A DNA stretch of 64,000 nt. It comes from Lactobacillus sp. ESL0679 (GTDB lineage Bacteria > Bacillota > Bacilli > Lactobacillales > Lactobacillaceae). The notes below the pieces were generated by a model. The model searched no databases, had not been told where the DNA came from, and saw only the letters and a list, made by a program, of their open reading frames with translations. Both the position numbers and the translations under genes were made by a program. Location: positions 62,001 through 126,000 of the forward strand of contig NZ_JAQTIG010000004.1 of assembly GCF_029433515.1 (NCBI RefSeq), in the 5' to 3' direction. The stretch's first letter is position 1; each line of letters starts with the position of its first letter. Of this stretch, positions 46,822-55,272 are shown piece by piece.

Positions 46822-48465
46822 ATGAGTAAAAGACGAAATTGGGCCACACATCGTGAGGCCAAACAGCAAAAATTGACTAATGCTAGTCAACTATTAGATG
46901 GTAAGTTTGCTAAAACCGAAGATGCCACAGCTGTTTTGGAAGCTCTGATTAATCCGGGTGATAAGGTTGTGCTGGAAGGAGATAACCAAAAGCAGGCCAG
47001 CTTTTTGTCTAAAACATTGGCCAACGTTGATCCAGAAAGGGTCAATCATTTGCACATGATTATGAGCAGTATTTCACGGCCTGAACATTTGGATCTTTTT
47101 GAGGATGGGATTGCCAGTAAAATTGATTTTTCGTATGCTGGTCCGCAAAGTACGCGGGTGTCGCAGATGATTGCCGATGGCACTCTGCAGGTTGGCGATA
47201 TTCATACGTATTTGGAATTATATGCCAGATTATATATCGACTTAATCCCCAATGTTGTTTTAGTTGCTGCGGATAAGGTTGATCGCGCGGGCAATTTGTA
47301 CACGGGCTACAATACCGAAGAGACGCCGGTAATTGTTGAAGCAGCTGCCTTTCATGACGGCATCGTGATTGTGCAGGCAAATGAAATCGTCGATCAAGTT
47401 CCGCGCGTTGATATTCCAGGAGATTGGGTCGACGTGATTATTCCCGCAGATGAGCCGTACCAACTTGAGCCGCTGTTTACTCGCGATCCGCAAAACATTA
47501 CGGAGTTGCAGATTTTGATGGCAATGATGGCAATTCGGGGCATTTATGAAAAGCACAACGTGCAGTCAGTTAACCACGGGGTTGGCTTTAACACTGCGGC
47601 GATTGAATTATTACTGCCAACCTATGGTGAGCAGCTGGGTTTAAAAGGCAAAATTGTTCCTAATTGGGAGGTCAACCCAACACCAACGTTAATTCCGGCA
47701 ATTGAATCGGGCTGGATTGAGTCAATACACTCTTTTGGCGGTGAAGTTGGAATGGAAAAATACATTGCTGCTAGGCCGGATGTTTTCTTTGTTGGCCCTG
47801 ATGGGACAATGCGCTCAAACCGTGCTTATGGCCAAATGGCGGGGCAATACGCGCTCGATATGTTTGTCGGGTCAACATTGCAGATTGACCAGTATGGTAA
47901 TTCTTCGACAGTAACTCACGGGCGGTTGTCCGGCTTTGGTGGTGCGCCTAACATGGGGTCGAACCCAACAGGACGGCGGCATTCCACACCTGCTTGGCAA
48001 AGTTTGCGTCCTGACGATAATCCGTTAGGTAAGGGACAAAAGTTGGTAGTGCAAATGGTAGAAACTTTTGGCGCTAATAAAAAGCCGGTTTTTGTCGATC
48101 AGCTCGATGCAGTTGAGGTGCAAAAAGAAGCCAAACTGAAGAACGTGCCGATCATGATTTATTCCGAGGACACAACGCATATCGTCACTGAGGAAGGCAT
48201 TGCCTACTTGTACAAGATTGATAGTATGGCGGAACGGCAGGCAGCCATTGAGGCAATTGCTGGTGTGACGCCAGTTGGCTTGCGTTCTAATCCGGCAACA
48301 GTTAAGGATTTGCGTCAACGTGGCATAGTTGCTTTTCCTGAGGATTTAGGTGTGAAAAGAAATCAGGCAACGCGCTCGCTATTAGCGGCGCAAAATATGA
48401 AAGACCTTGTTAAGTGGTCCCAGGGTCTGTACACGCCACCAGCTAAGTTCCGTAGTTGGAGTTAA
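46822..48465 (+). CDS. mdcA: Malonate decarboxylase alpha subunit (acetyl-S-ACP:malonate ACP transferase)
   Basis: A 547-residue subunit that swaps the acyl group on the carrier protein: acetyl-ACP plus malonate gives malonyl-ACP and acetate. It matches MdcA in its opening RRNWATHREAKQQKL, the long central GDVLVxxx-like region around VDVIIPADEPYQLEPLF, and GGAPNMGSNPTGRRHSTPAWQ. Start 46822 (MSKRRNW) has AGAGGT before it and follows mdcH by 5 bp; an ATG at 46801 inside mdcH lacks a site. Length is normal. Confidence 0.93.
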   Translation: MSKRRNWATHREAKQQKLTNASQLLDGKFAKTEDATAVLEALINPGDKVVLEGDNQKQASFLSKTLANVDPERVNHLHMIMSSISRPEHLDLFEDGIASKIDFSYAGPQSTRVSQMIADGTLQVGDIHTYLELYARLYIDLIPNVVLVAADKVDRAGNLYTGYNTEETPVIVEAAAFHDGIVIVQANEIVDQVPRVDIPGDWVDVIIPADEPYQLEPLFTRDPQNITELQILMAMMAIRGIYEKHNVQSVNHGVGFNTAAIELLLPTYGEQLGLKGKIVPNWEVNPTPTLIPAIESGWIESIHSFGGEVGMEKYIAARPDVFFVGPDGTMRSNRAYGQMAGQYALDMFVGSTLQIDQYGNSSTVTHGRLSGFGGAPNMGSNPTGRRHSTPAWQSLRPDDNPLGKGQKLVVQMVETFGANKKPVFVDQLDAVEVQKEAKLKNVPIMIYSEDTTHIVTEEGIAYLYKIDSMAERQAAIEAIAGVTPVGLRSNPATVKDLRQRGIVAFPEDLGVKRNQATRSLLAAQNMKDLVKWSQGLYTPPAKFRSWS

Positions 48466-48489
48466 ATTTAATAGAGGAGAATTAAAATT

Positions 48490-48789
48490 ATGGAGAAGTT
48501 ACATTTTAGTTTTGCAGCACATGAGCCAATTACGCGGCCTGTCCATGTTGGTGTTGTTGCTTCCGGTGATTTGGAAATAATTATGCGTCCAACTATGGCA
48601 AAGCAATCGGAGCTTGACATTATCACTGGCAGTGATGGCTTTAAAAAAGTTTGGCAGAATGTTTTAGAACGCTTTTTTGCTCGTTATCCGCTGCTGGCCA
48701 AGTTTGAAATTAATGATTATGGCGCTACACCGGGTGTTGTAAATTTGCGTCTTACTCAAGCAATGGAGGCATTGAAAGATGAACAATAG
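48490..48789 (+). CDS. mdcC: Malonate decarboxylase acyl carrier protein (delta subunit)
   Basis: A 99-residue carrier protein. Its special prosthetic group, 2'-(5''-phosphoribosyl)-3'-dephospho-CoA, is attached to a serine; here HVGVVASGDLEIIM places that serine at residue 25, the position known in the Klebsiella protein. AGAGGAG precedes the ATG. It overlaps the next gene by 11 bp, so the carrier and decarboxylase subunits are coupled. Confidence 0.92.
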   Translation: MEKLHFSFAAHEPITRPVHVGVVASGDLEIIMRPTMAKQSELDIITGSDGFKKVWQNVLERFFARYPLLAKFEINDYGATPGVVNLRLTQAMEALKDEQ

Positions 48790-50452
48790 TTTTGTGGAAT
48801 TGCATGCTCGTCAAAGAGCGGAGGCATTGCTTGACCACGGCTCAACGAGAGAATTAATCGGGCCATTTGATGACCTGATTTCACCACACTTAGAGCCGCA
48901 AAATATCGTGCCAGAATCTGATGACGGCGTTGTGATTATGAAGGGGTTGATGAAGGGCAAGCAGGTAGTTGTCATTTCAATTGAAGGTTCATTCCAAGGC
49001 GGCGGAATTGGTGAGGTCTCTGGTGCCAAAATTGTGGCGGCGCTGGAGCACGCATTAACTGATAATCAGGCAGGAAAAACTATTTATCCAATTTTGATTT
49101 TGGATACAGGTGGCGTACGGCTTCAGGAAGCAAATTATGGGTTGCTTTCAATTTCTGAAATTCATAATATAGTCATTGCCTTGAAGAAGTACGTTCCGGT
49201 AATTGGTTTAGTGCCGGGGCGCGTTGGTTCGTTTGGCGGCATGTCAATTACCAACGCACTATTGTCGTACGTTATCGGTACGGATAAGGCGCGAATTGGC
49301 TTGAATGGTCCCGAAGTAATTGAGCAAGAAGCCGGTGTGCGTGAGTGGGATTCTTCTGATAAAAATTTAATTTGGGACACTTTGGGAACCAAGCAGCGAC
49401 AAAAGACCGGCATTATTGATGAAGTTACTGCAGATGATGTTGACTCAATCAAGCAGGCAATCTATGAGGCAATCTGCAATAAAAAGGATAGTCACCGCGA
49501 CGAGCGTAGTGACTTCTACTTATCGCTACTGGACTATCTTGATTTAAAAAAGCCGCTGGATATTCCAACTTATAATCAGTTGTACCAAGCAGTTGAAGTT
49601 AAACCACATCATTTGGCTGCTGCAACAACTGGTAGTGAGCCTGGGACAAAGTCTCGTGGTCGCAATTGGTTTGAGTTGTTAACCGGTATTAAAAATGCTA
49701 CTAGTCAAGTAGCCACGGTGTTACATGCGCAAAAGGATAATCGGGAGTACATTGCAATTGTGCCAGATGCCCATAATCGTTTTCCGCGGGTTCGTCACGG
49801 TGAAGTTGGTCTTGAAGAAGGTTTTACGGTAGCTAGTGTGGTCAATGATTTAATTGCGCAAGATAAGGAAAAAGCACAGAAAACGCCGATTGTAATGATT
49901 GTCGATGTGCCCAGTCAAGCCTATGGTTATAAGGAAGAATTAATTGGCATTCACATGGCTTTGGCTGCTAGTGCAAGTGCATACGCGCGGGCAAGGCAGA
50001 GTGGACATAAGCTAGTGGCGTTAATTGTTGGGGATGCAGTTTCCGGTGGCTTTTTGGCACATGGTCTGCAATCTAACCGGTTAGTAGCATTAGATGACAT
50101 GAGCATCACGGTTCAGGCGATGAGTAAGGCCTCAAGCGCGCGGATTACGCAACGAACGATTGCGGAAGTTGAAGAAGCTACTAAGCATGTTCCAGCGATG
50201 GCCTATGATATTGAAAATTACCAAAAATTAGGTGCTCTGTACCGCTTGATCCCGCAAGTTAAAGGCTACGATTGTAATGAGCAAGCGATATTAACGGTTA
50301 AAGCAGCTTTAGACGATGCCTTTGCTAGCCTAGAGGGCGCGCCAACTGACCTGTCTTTCCGCTACACCAACGAAATTGCTGTTAATGGTACGGCTGGCGG
50401 TCGCAAGGCTACTAATCAAGTGCGGAAGCTGATGGCTGAAGAATGGCATTAA
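48779..50452 (+). CDS. mdcDE: Malonate decarboxylase beta-gamma fusion (MdcD-MdcE)
   Basis: A 557-residue protein combining two subunits that are separate in Klebsiella and Pseudomonas. Residues 1-~285 are MdcD-like (ARQRAEALLDHGSTRELIGP, EGSFQGGGIGEVSGAKI, LILDTGGVRLQEAN, GRVGSFGGMSITNALLSYVIG), the carboxyltransferase-fold decarboxylase. Residues ~300-557 are MdcE-like (RGRNWFELLTG, DVPSQAYGYKEE, VGDAVSGGFLAHGLQSN, MSKASSARITQRT). Together they decarboxylate malonyl-S-ACP to acetyl-S-ACP without biotin. The frame is continuous with no stop or start between the parts. It overlaps mdcC at the start and mdcG at the end. Confidence 0.93.
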   Translation: MNNSFVELHARQRAEALLDHGSTRELIGPFDDLISPHLEPQNIVPESDDGVVIMKGLMKGKQVVVISIEGSFQGGGIGEVSGAKIVAALEHALTDNQAGKTIYPILILDTGGVRLQEANYGLLSISEIHNIVIALKKYVPVIGLVPGRVGSFGGMSITNALLSYVIGTDKARIGLNGPEVIEQEAGVREWDSSDKNLIWDTLGTKQRQKTGIIDEVTADDVDSIKQAIYEAICNKKDSHRDERSDFYLSLLDYLDLKKPLDIPTYNQLYQAVEVKPHHLAAATTGSEPGTKSRGRNWFELLTGIKNATSQVATVLHAQKDNREYIAIVPDAHNRFPRVRHGEVGLEEGFTVASVVNDLIAQDKEKAQKTPIVMIVDVPSQAYGYKEELIGIHMALAASASAYARARQSGHKLVALIVGDAVSGGFLAHGLQSNRLVALDDMSITVQAMSKASSARITQRTIAEVEEATKHVPAMAYDIENYQKLGALYRLIPQVKGYDCNEQAILTVKAALDDAFASLEGAPTDLSFRYTNEIAVNGTAGGRKATNQVRKLMAEEWH

Positions 50453-51063
50453 TTCCGCCGCATACTTTAATTGAATTGGCAGATGTTGCCTCACTAAAAC
50501 CGCAGCCCTTACTGTCATGGCCACAAAAAATGCTCACACAGGCACCTTATGTCATTGTCAGGCGTGGCAAACAGGGTACGCAAATTCCGGTTGGCATTCG
50601 TGGTTTTACTAAAAGTCAACGCTTTGCAGCCTTTTTACCGCGCAACAAGTGGCGAAAACTGATCAGTCCGCAGCAGGCACTAACCTATTTACCTAAGTTA
50701 GCGCAAGAGCGGGCCCAATTACCAGCTTTTACAAAATTGCAAAAAATCATATCATTGCTCAATAACTATGATTGGGGAGTTAGTGGCAGCTTGCAGTTTG
50801 AGCTGGTTACGGGATTGCCTGTAGTTAGTTTGACTTCAGATATTGATGTTATCCTGACGAATATGCAGCCATTGTCGCATCAAGAAGCGCGCGCTTTAAT
50901 TGAGCAACTGCAAGTAAGTTATCCAGCAGTTCATGTTGATATTCAGGTTGTCAGCGGTCAAAATGGCTTTTCATTAGAAGAATTTGCGCAGCAACGTTCA
51001 ACAACAATCTTATTGAAAACAGCAACGGGACCCAAGTTGGTGAGTGATCCCTGGCAATTTTGA
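50443..51063 (+). CDS. mdcG: Malonate decarboxylase holo-ACP synthase
   Basis: A 206-residue nucleotidyltransferase that attaches the phosphoribosyl-dephospho-CoA group to MdcC. Marks are IVRRGKQGTQIPVGIRGFTKSQRFA, WGVSGSLQFELVTGLP and the metal-binding LTSDIDVILTN. It begins inside the mdcDE stop. Its substrate is made by the MdcB triphosphoribosyl-dephospho-CoA synthase, for which there is no gene here, so a CitG-type or distant MdcB must serve. Confidence 0.9.
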   Translation: MALIPPHTLIELADVASLKPQPLLSWPQKMLTQAPYVIVRRGKQGTQIPVGIRGFTKSQRFAAFLPRNKWRKLISPQQALTYLPKLAQERAQLPAFTKLQKIISLLNNYDWGVSGSLQFELVTGLPVVSLTSDIDVILTNMQPLSHQEARALIEQLQVSYPAVHVDIQVVSGQNGFSLEEFAQQRSTTILLKTATGPKLVSDPWQF

Positions 51064-51065
51064 AA

Positions 51066-51107
51066 AAATAAATAACCCCTGCTTTGTAATGAAGTAGGGG
51101 TTATTTG
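51066..51107. terminator. Bidirectional terminator after mdcG
   Basis: AAATAACCCCTGCTT/AAGTAGGGGTTATTT stem (one G-U) between the convergent mdcG and EIIC_2 genes. Confidence 0.9.
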
Positions 51108-52145
51108 TTAACTGAAATCAAGTTCGAAGTCTTTACTTGAGAAGTAATGCAGTTGCTGGTTGAAAATGTAATTCATCAATAATCCCAAGGCAACGGGTAC
51201 GACTACAAAAAGAATGACAATCAAAGTAATGTTAGCTGCGTTTGCAGGACGGCCGGCCATTGCTGCCAGAGGTCCAATTAATCCTGAGAAGCCAAAGCCA
51301 GCACTCATTGGGGTACCGCCAATTTTACAGATTGCGCCAAGACCGCCAGCGATTCCGGCGTTGATTAACACGGGTACCAGCAACTTAGGGCTAGTCATTA
51401 AATTGGCCATTTGCATTTTAGGTGATCCTAGAAAATGGGCGATTGAGGTACCAATCGAATTAGCTTGCCAACCGAAAATTGCTAAACTGAAGCTAGCGGC
51501 TGTAATGCCAAGATTGGCGGAGCCAGAAGCAATGCCCACTAGGTTGATGGCAGTAGCGATGCCGACAGAAGAAATTGGAGAAACAATCAGTAAAGCAAAC
51601 ACGATTCCCATAATGATGCCCATTAGAATTGGCTGCAAGTTGGTTAGGTGCTCGATGCCGACACCAATTAGTGTCGATAACTGGCAAACTGGAATTTTAG
51701 TTAGGCAGCCGATACCGCCAGCGATGACTAAAACTAGCAGGGGTACTAGCAAAATTGTGTATGTCTTGAGTTTTTTACCCAACAGTAAAATTAAGCCGTA
51801 GCCAATCATGATTGTAATCGCGGTGTTAATGACGTCGCCACTACCGTTAACGGCGATTTTGCCATTAGTCATTACGAAATTACCGCCACCTGCAGTTGCA
51901 GCTAAGGCCAAGGAAGACGTTTGGATTGGTGTCAATTTCCCCGTCATACCAACGCAAACGGCGCTGATTGCGGGCAGAAGTCCGGCCGCAAATGCTGTTA
52001 ACGCAAGGATAAAACTTAGCCCGGGCCAAGTAGGGACAAGAGCCTTGACTAGTTGGTTGACTAGGGCACCGGGAATTAGTGCGACGACAATTCCTGTTGA
52101 TAAGCCATTTAAGGTGTCTAGAACGATTTGCTTAACAGTTTTCAT
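51108..52145 (-). CDS. PTS EIIC_2-family (PfoR-like) membrane protein
   Basis: A 345-residue integral membrane protein with about ten hydrophobic segments, resembling the PTS_EIIC_2 family annotated as PTS IIC or PfoR-like. Glycine-rich repeats such as SGFGFSGLIGPLAAMAG (here SAGFGFSGLIGPLAAM), GTPMSAG and FVMTNGKIAVNGSGDVINTA are visible. It has no EIIA or EIIB domain, so transport by phosphorylation is doubtful; the substrate is unknown. The ATG has TAGGAGA before it. Its upstream region carries an apparent leader peptide and transcription attenuator with Tyr/Phe codons, which suggests control by aromatic amino acid supply. Confidence 0.8.
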   Translation of the reverse strand: MKTVKQIVLDTLNGLSTGIVVALIPGALVNQLVKALVPTWPGLSFILALTAFAAGLLPAISAVCVGMTGKLTPIQTSSLALAATAGGGNFVMTNGKIAVNGSGDVINTAITIMIGYGLILLLGKKLKTYTILLVPLLVLVIAGGIGCLTKIPVCQLSTLIGVGIEHLTNLQPILMGIIMGIVFALLIVSPISSVGIATAINLVGIASGSANLGITAASFSLAIFGWQANSIGTSIAHFLGSPKMQMANLMTSPKLLVPVLINAGIAGGLGAICKIGGTPMSAGFGFSGLIGPLAAMAGRPANAANITLIVILFVVVPVALGLLMNYIFNQQLHYFSSKDFELDFS

Positions 52146-52161
52146 TGAAAATTCTCCTAAT

Positions 52162-52258
52162 AAAAAAACTCACACAGGATGACAACTGTGCGAGTTTTTT
52201 TGAGAAGAAAGTACTTAACTAGGACACACAGTCATCAAAATTATTCGACCTGCGTGTC
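52162..52258 (-). promoter_or_regulatory. Attenuator hairpins (antiterminator/terminator) before the EIIC_2 gene
   Basis: Read on the minus strand: segment 1 GACACGCAG (52250-52258) can pair fully with segment 2 CTGTGTGTC (52223-52231). Segment 2, with GATGA just before it, can instead pair with segment 3 CGCACAG...TCATC. Segment 3 also forms the terminator ACTCGCACAG/CTGTGTGAGT with T7 (52162-52201), only 17 bp before the gene. These are mutually exclusive 1:2, 2:3 and 3:4 structures, the layout of leader-peptide attenuation. Pairings are read by eye. Confidence 0.7.
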
Positions 52259-52282
52259 TAAATGCAATAACAAATTCGGCAC

Positions 52283-52354
52283 TCAGATCAAATTGTGAAA
52301 GTACCGAAAATAATATTTAACTTGTGGTTGATTCAATTGTTTAATAGTCGTCAT
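52283..52354 (-). CDS. Leader peptide rich in Tyr/Phe codons
   Basis: A 23-codon ORF upstream of the EIIC_2 gene. It starts MTTIKQLNQ and contains the run YYFRYF (three Tyr, two Phe) near the end, before a TGA. A GAGAGGTGA ribosome site stands 6 bp before the ATG. The CGG-TAC codons of this run can pair with GTGCCG after the stop codon, so a stalled ribosome would also alter folding there. A promoter TTGCCT-17 bp-TATCAT lies just upstream on the minus strand. No coding role beyond sensing is implied. Confidence 0.65.
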   Translation of the reverse strand: MTTIKQLNQPQVKYYFRYFHNLI

Positions 52355-52567
52355 CTTGACTCACCTCTCATAAATATTTAATCAATATGATACTAAAGTA
52401 TTTTTAAAAAGGCAAGCAAAAATGACACAAAAGTAAACTTGCTTAATAATATTCAGATTTTAACAAATAAATGATACTAGATAGTAAAAATAAGATTTTA
52501 TGAAAATTTTAATTTAGGTATGATAATAAATGTTATAATTTGAACAGATATAAGGAGGACTTAGTTC

Positions 52568-53926
52568 ATGAAAATCCAAGAAATCGATAATTATGCTGAA
52601 AAAATCCGGCAAAACTTCCGCTTGCCCAGCCTAGGTTTGGGAATTTATTATCAGGGAGAAACTTATAGCCATGTCTATGGTGATGCTGAGCAGGACACAC
52701 TGTATCCGCTGGCTTCAATTTCGAAGACTTTTTTGGCAACGGCAATTTGCAAGTTGGCCGATGAAGGCAAAATTGATTTAGATGAGCCGCTTAAAAAGTA
52801 TTGGCCGGGATTTAACATGGTTGACCCGTATGTGACTGAGCATTTGACGTGGCGGGATGCCTTAAGCCACCAGAGTGGTTTGCCGGCTCACGATTGGATG
52901 CGATTTACTAACTGGAACAAGCAGGACTTGACGCTAGCGCAAAAGGCCGAAGCAGTTGGTCATTTGGAGCCCAATCACGAATTGCGCGTTAAGATGCAGT
53001 ACAGTAATTTGATTTTTGCGGTGGCAACTTATGTAATGGAGCAGGTAATTAACAAGGATTACGGCTCTTATATTCGTGAAAACTTGTTAAAGCCACTGAA
53101 GTTAAATAATACTTTTATCAATCACCATGAATGCGAGCGCAGTCGCATTGCTAAGCCTTATCTGCTGGATCATGGCAACTTGCGTGAAGTCCCGTTTATT
53201 GCGCCAGGTAAGGTTGGCGGTGCCAGCAGTATGCTTGCTAGCATTTCTGACTTGCTTGAGTGGGGCAAATTTCAATTAAAGACTGCTCAAACTGGTACCG
53301 GCATTACGATGCAGCGCTACGAGCCGCAATCAATTATGACAGTTGACCGAGCATACGGCGGTGCCCACTTCTCTAATTACGGTTTAGGGATGATGATGGA
53401 AGATTATCATGGTTATAAATACCTGTTCCATAGCGGCTCGTATGTTGGCTATTGCTCATTCTTAGGCTTTATTCCGGAACTTGACTTGGCATTTGTTTCG
53501 ACAATGAACTTGGACTCAACCGATGCGATTTTTGCTCTGGCATACCAAACAATTGATACTTTTGCAGGTCTTGAGCAGCATGATTGGATTAAAACTTCGT
53601 CGGACTTCATGGCTCAGAGATTGGCAACTAAGCAACGTAAATTTAATGAGGCCGAGGGCGAGAATCCGCAGCCAGTTAAAGCTAAGCCGGAATTACTTGG
53701 TGATTATCGCAATCCTGGCTATGGAATTGTCACGATTAGTGAGCAAGATGACAATTTGATGGCTGCAATTGGACCGTGGTCATTTCCAATTATTGCTAAC
53801 AGCAATGGTGATAAATTTGTTGAGATTAAAATTTATGATACTTTACTGCCACTTGATTTCACGGCAAATGGTTTAGAAATTATGACTGAACCGGCGCTGG
53901 GCAAGCCAACGATTTTCAGAAAATAA
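52568..53926 (+). CDS. Serine hydrolase of the beta-lactamase/class C family
   Basis: A 452-residue penicillin-recognising fold protein. Motifs: Ser50-Ile-Ser-Lys53 (SxxK) in ASISKTFLATAICKLAD, Tyr-Ser-Asn in MQYSNLIFAVATYVMEQ, and His-Ser-Gly in LFHSGSYVGYC. A C-terminal extension of about 100 residues (DUF3471-like beta domain, from about 375) follows. There is no signal peptide, so it is probably a cytosolic esterase, peptidase or cell-wall precursor hydrolase rather than a drug-resistance enzyme. AAGGAGG precedes the ATG. It is a single gene with its own terminator. Confidence 0.88.
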   Translation: MKIQEIDNYAEKIRQNFRLPSLGLGIYYQGETYSHVYGDAEQDTLYPLASISKTFLATAICKLADEGKIDLDEPLKKYWPGFNMVDPYVTEHLTWRDALSHQSGLPAHDWMRFTNWNKQDLTLAQKAEAVGHLEPNHELRVKMQYSNLIFAVATYVMEQVINKDYGSYIRENLLKPLKLNNTFINHHECERSRIAKPYLLDHGNLREVPFIAPGKVGGASSMLASISDLLEWGKFQLKTAQTGTGITMQRYEPQSIMTVDRAYGGAHFSNYGLGMMMEDYHGYKYLFHSGSYVGYCSFLGFIPELDLAFVSTMNLDSTDAIFALAYQTIDTFAGLEQHDWIKTSSDFMAQRLATKQRKFNEAEGENPQPVKAKPELLGDYRNPGYGIVTISEQDDNLMAAIGPWSFPIIANSNGDKFVEIKIYDTLLPLDFTANGLEIMTEPALGKPTIFRK

Positions 53927-53927
53927 A

Positions 53928-53972
53928 AATAACAGGAACTTCTCGAGATACTGAGAGGTTCCTGTTTATTTT
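53928..53972. terminator. Bidirectional terminator between the hydrolase and SAP genes
   Basis: AATAACAGGAAC..CTC/GAG..GTTCCTGTT stem with T run on plus and A run on the other side; it reaches a few bases into the end of the SAP gene. Confidence 0.85.
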
Positions 53973-54601
53973 TTTCTAAATTGATTAATTTCTGCGGCGT
54001 AAATTTCAACTAAGTCAGGCGTAAATTCTTTGGGCTTAGTTGAAGACTTAACATGCTGCCATAGAATAGCGGCAACTTTAAGCTTACTATCAAACTCTTG
54101 ACTAACTGTATCCTGACAAAACGCACGGACAAAGTTGTTCCACTGATAAGTGTTTTCCTCAGCTGTTTGGCTAACGAGTTGTTGGCTCTGCTTAGTTGAC
54201 GTCAAATCCTGATACTGAGCAATTAAGTCGCCAACAGTCATTTGTGTATCGCGGCGAGCTTCAGCTGCGCGTTTAATAATCGCCATTTCTTTTTTAAAGG
54301 AAAAATGGTCAACGTGAAAGTATTCCGCAAAAAATTGTCGACTGGCATCGTTAAAAGAAAATCCTGAATCGACAATTGGCGTTGTTAAAGTGATTTCATC
54401 AGCTGTAAGTTGGCGCACTTTTTGCTTTTTTCGGGTAGGCTTAATTTGGTCTTTAGGAATACCGGACAAGAACGCTTCTAAGTACGAATTGAGTTCGGCC
54501 TTAGTCCCAGATGTTGGCAGGCCGTATTGCCTGCACAGGTCTTGAAGCTCGGTCTTATAAAAGTATTTTTGCTTAAATTTAGTTAGTGTAAGTTGGCTCA
54601 T
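53966..54601 (-). CDS. SAP domain-containing protein
   Basis: A 211-residue cytosolic protein. The N-terminal part (about residues 7-45, KFKQKYFYKTELQDLCRQYGLPTSGTKAELNSYLEAFL) is a SAP helix-loop-helix, usually nucleic-acid binding. The rest contains a segment FNDASRQFFAEYFHVDHFSFKKEMA and an all-helical C-terminus that resembles the DUF6434 group found with SAP domains in Firmicutes. Function unknown. Start ATG follows AGGAATAATATCC. A small membrane protein gene lies 14 bp upstream, perhaps in the same transcript. Confidence 0.83.
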   Translation of the reverse strand: MSQLTLTKFKQKYFYKTELQDLCRQYGLPTSGTKAELNSYLEAFLSGIPKDQIKPTRKKQKVRQLTADEITLTTPIVDSGFSFNDASRQFFAEYFHVDHFSFKKEMAIIKRAAEARRDTQMTVGDLIAQYQDLTSTKQSQQLVSQTAEENTYQWNNFVRAFCQDTVSQEFDSKLKVAAILWQHVKSSTKPKEFTPDLVEIYAAEINQFRKK

Positions 54602-54615
54602 GGATATTATTCCTA

Positions 54616-54861
54616 TTAGTAATAGTGATGAACGATGATTAGATAGATTGTTTGCATTAAGTTGATTGAATATAGCAGAACAAGGACGCCGACCAAGCTG
54701 CTGAGCCAGATTCTTAATGTTTTGTACTTAGCTGATTGCTGGTGCCGCCGTTTTTGACAAAAATCATAAAGAGGGTATAAGAGGTACAGACTAAGGGCTA
54801 GGGTGATGATCGCTAATATAACTAGCAATAGTAAATTTGCTGGACTAGAAGTAATTTCCAT
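54616..54861 (-). CDS. Small two-helix membrane protein, unknown
   Basis: An 81-residue protein with two clear hydrophobic segments (about residues 8-30 and 50-75) joined by a basic loop FCQKRRHQQSAKYKTLR, so both ends should face outward. It is not recognised as a named family. AGGAAG stands 7-12 bp before the ATG. Being 14 bp upstream of the SAP-domain gene on the same strand suggests co-transcription. Confidence 0.65.
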   Translation of the reverse strand: MEITSSPANLLLLVILAIITLALSLYLLYPLYDFCQKRRHQQSAKYKTLRIWLSSLVGVLVLLYSINLMQTIYLIIVHHYY

Positions 54862-54957
54862 TGTGTTGACTTCCTATATATAATTACGCTGTATTTAGGT
54901 TTAATTCATGATTTCAGTATACATGTTTTTGGATGAGTAATACATGCTAATTTTTAA

Positions 54958-55008
54958 AAAGAAAAAAGCAGCTGAGACTTTTGCATCAAAACCTTAACTG
55001 CTTTTTTC
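54958..55008 (-). terminator. Terminator downstream of tRNA-Arg
   Basis: On the minus strand AAAAAGCAG.../...CTGCTTTTTT encloses a long loop and ends in a T run just after the tRNA. Confidence 0.7.
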
Positions 55009-55015
55009 TATTTAA

Positions 55016-55089
55016 TGATCCGGGTGAGATTCGAACCCACGACCCACGGTTTAGAAGACCGTTGCTCTATCCAGCTGAGCTACCAGACC
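55016..55089 (-). tRNA. tRNA-Arg (anticodon TCT)
   Basis: A 74-nt cloverleaf on the minus strand: acceptor arms GGTCTGG and CCGGATC with discriminator A, D arm GCTCAGCTGGATAGAGC, anticodon stem ACGGT/ACCGT with loop CTTCTAA giving TCT, and T arm GTGGG-TTCGAAT-CTCAC. CCA is not encoded. Decodes AGA/AGG. Confidence 0.95.
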
Positions 55090-55272
55090 ATTGTATGTTT
55101 GTTTGTCCTTCACAGAACATTAACTATTATAGAGAAAAGTTTTACTAATTGCAACAAAAAGTTTTATTTATTTTCAAATAAGTGCATAAACCGCAGAATG
55201 ACGGCAAAAATTAGTCATTGAAGTGGCTGAATTTTGGTATAATTAAGGCAAATAAATTTATGGGAGAAACTA

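Noticed and set aside
51214..51801. A 195-codon plus-strand frame antisense to the EIIC_2 gene.
   Set aside because: It is the reverse shadow of a membrane protein (Pro/Ile/Ala-rich) with no promoter or ribosome site.
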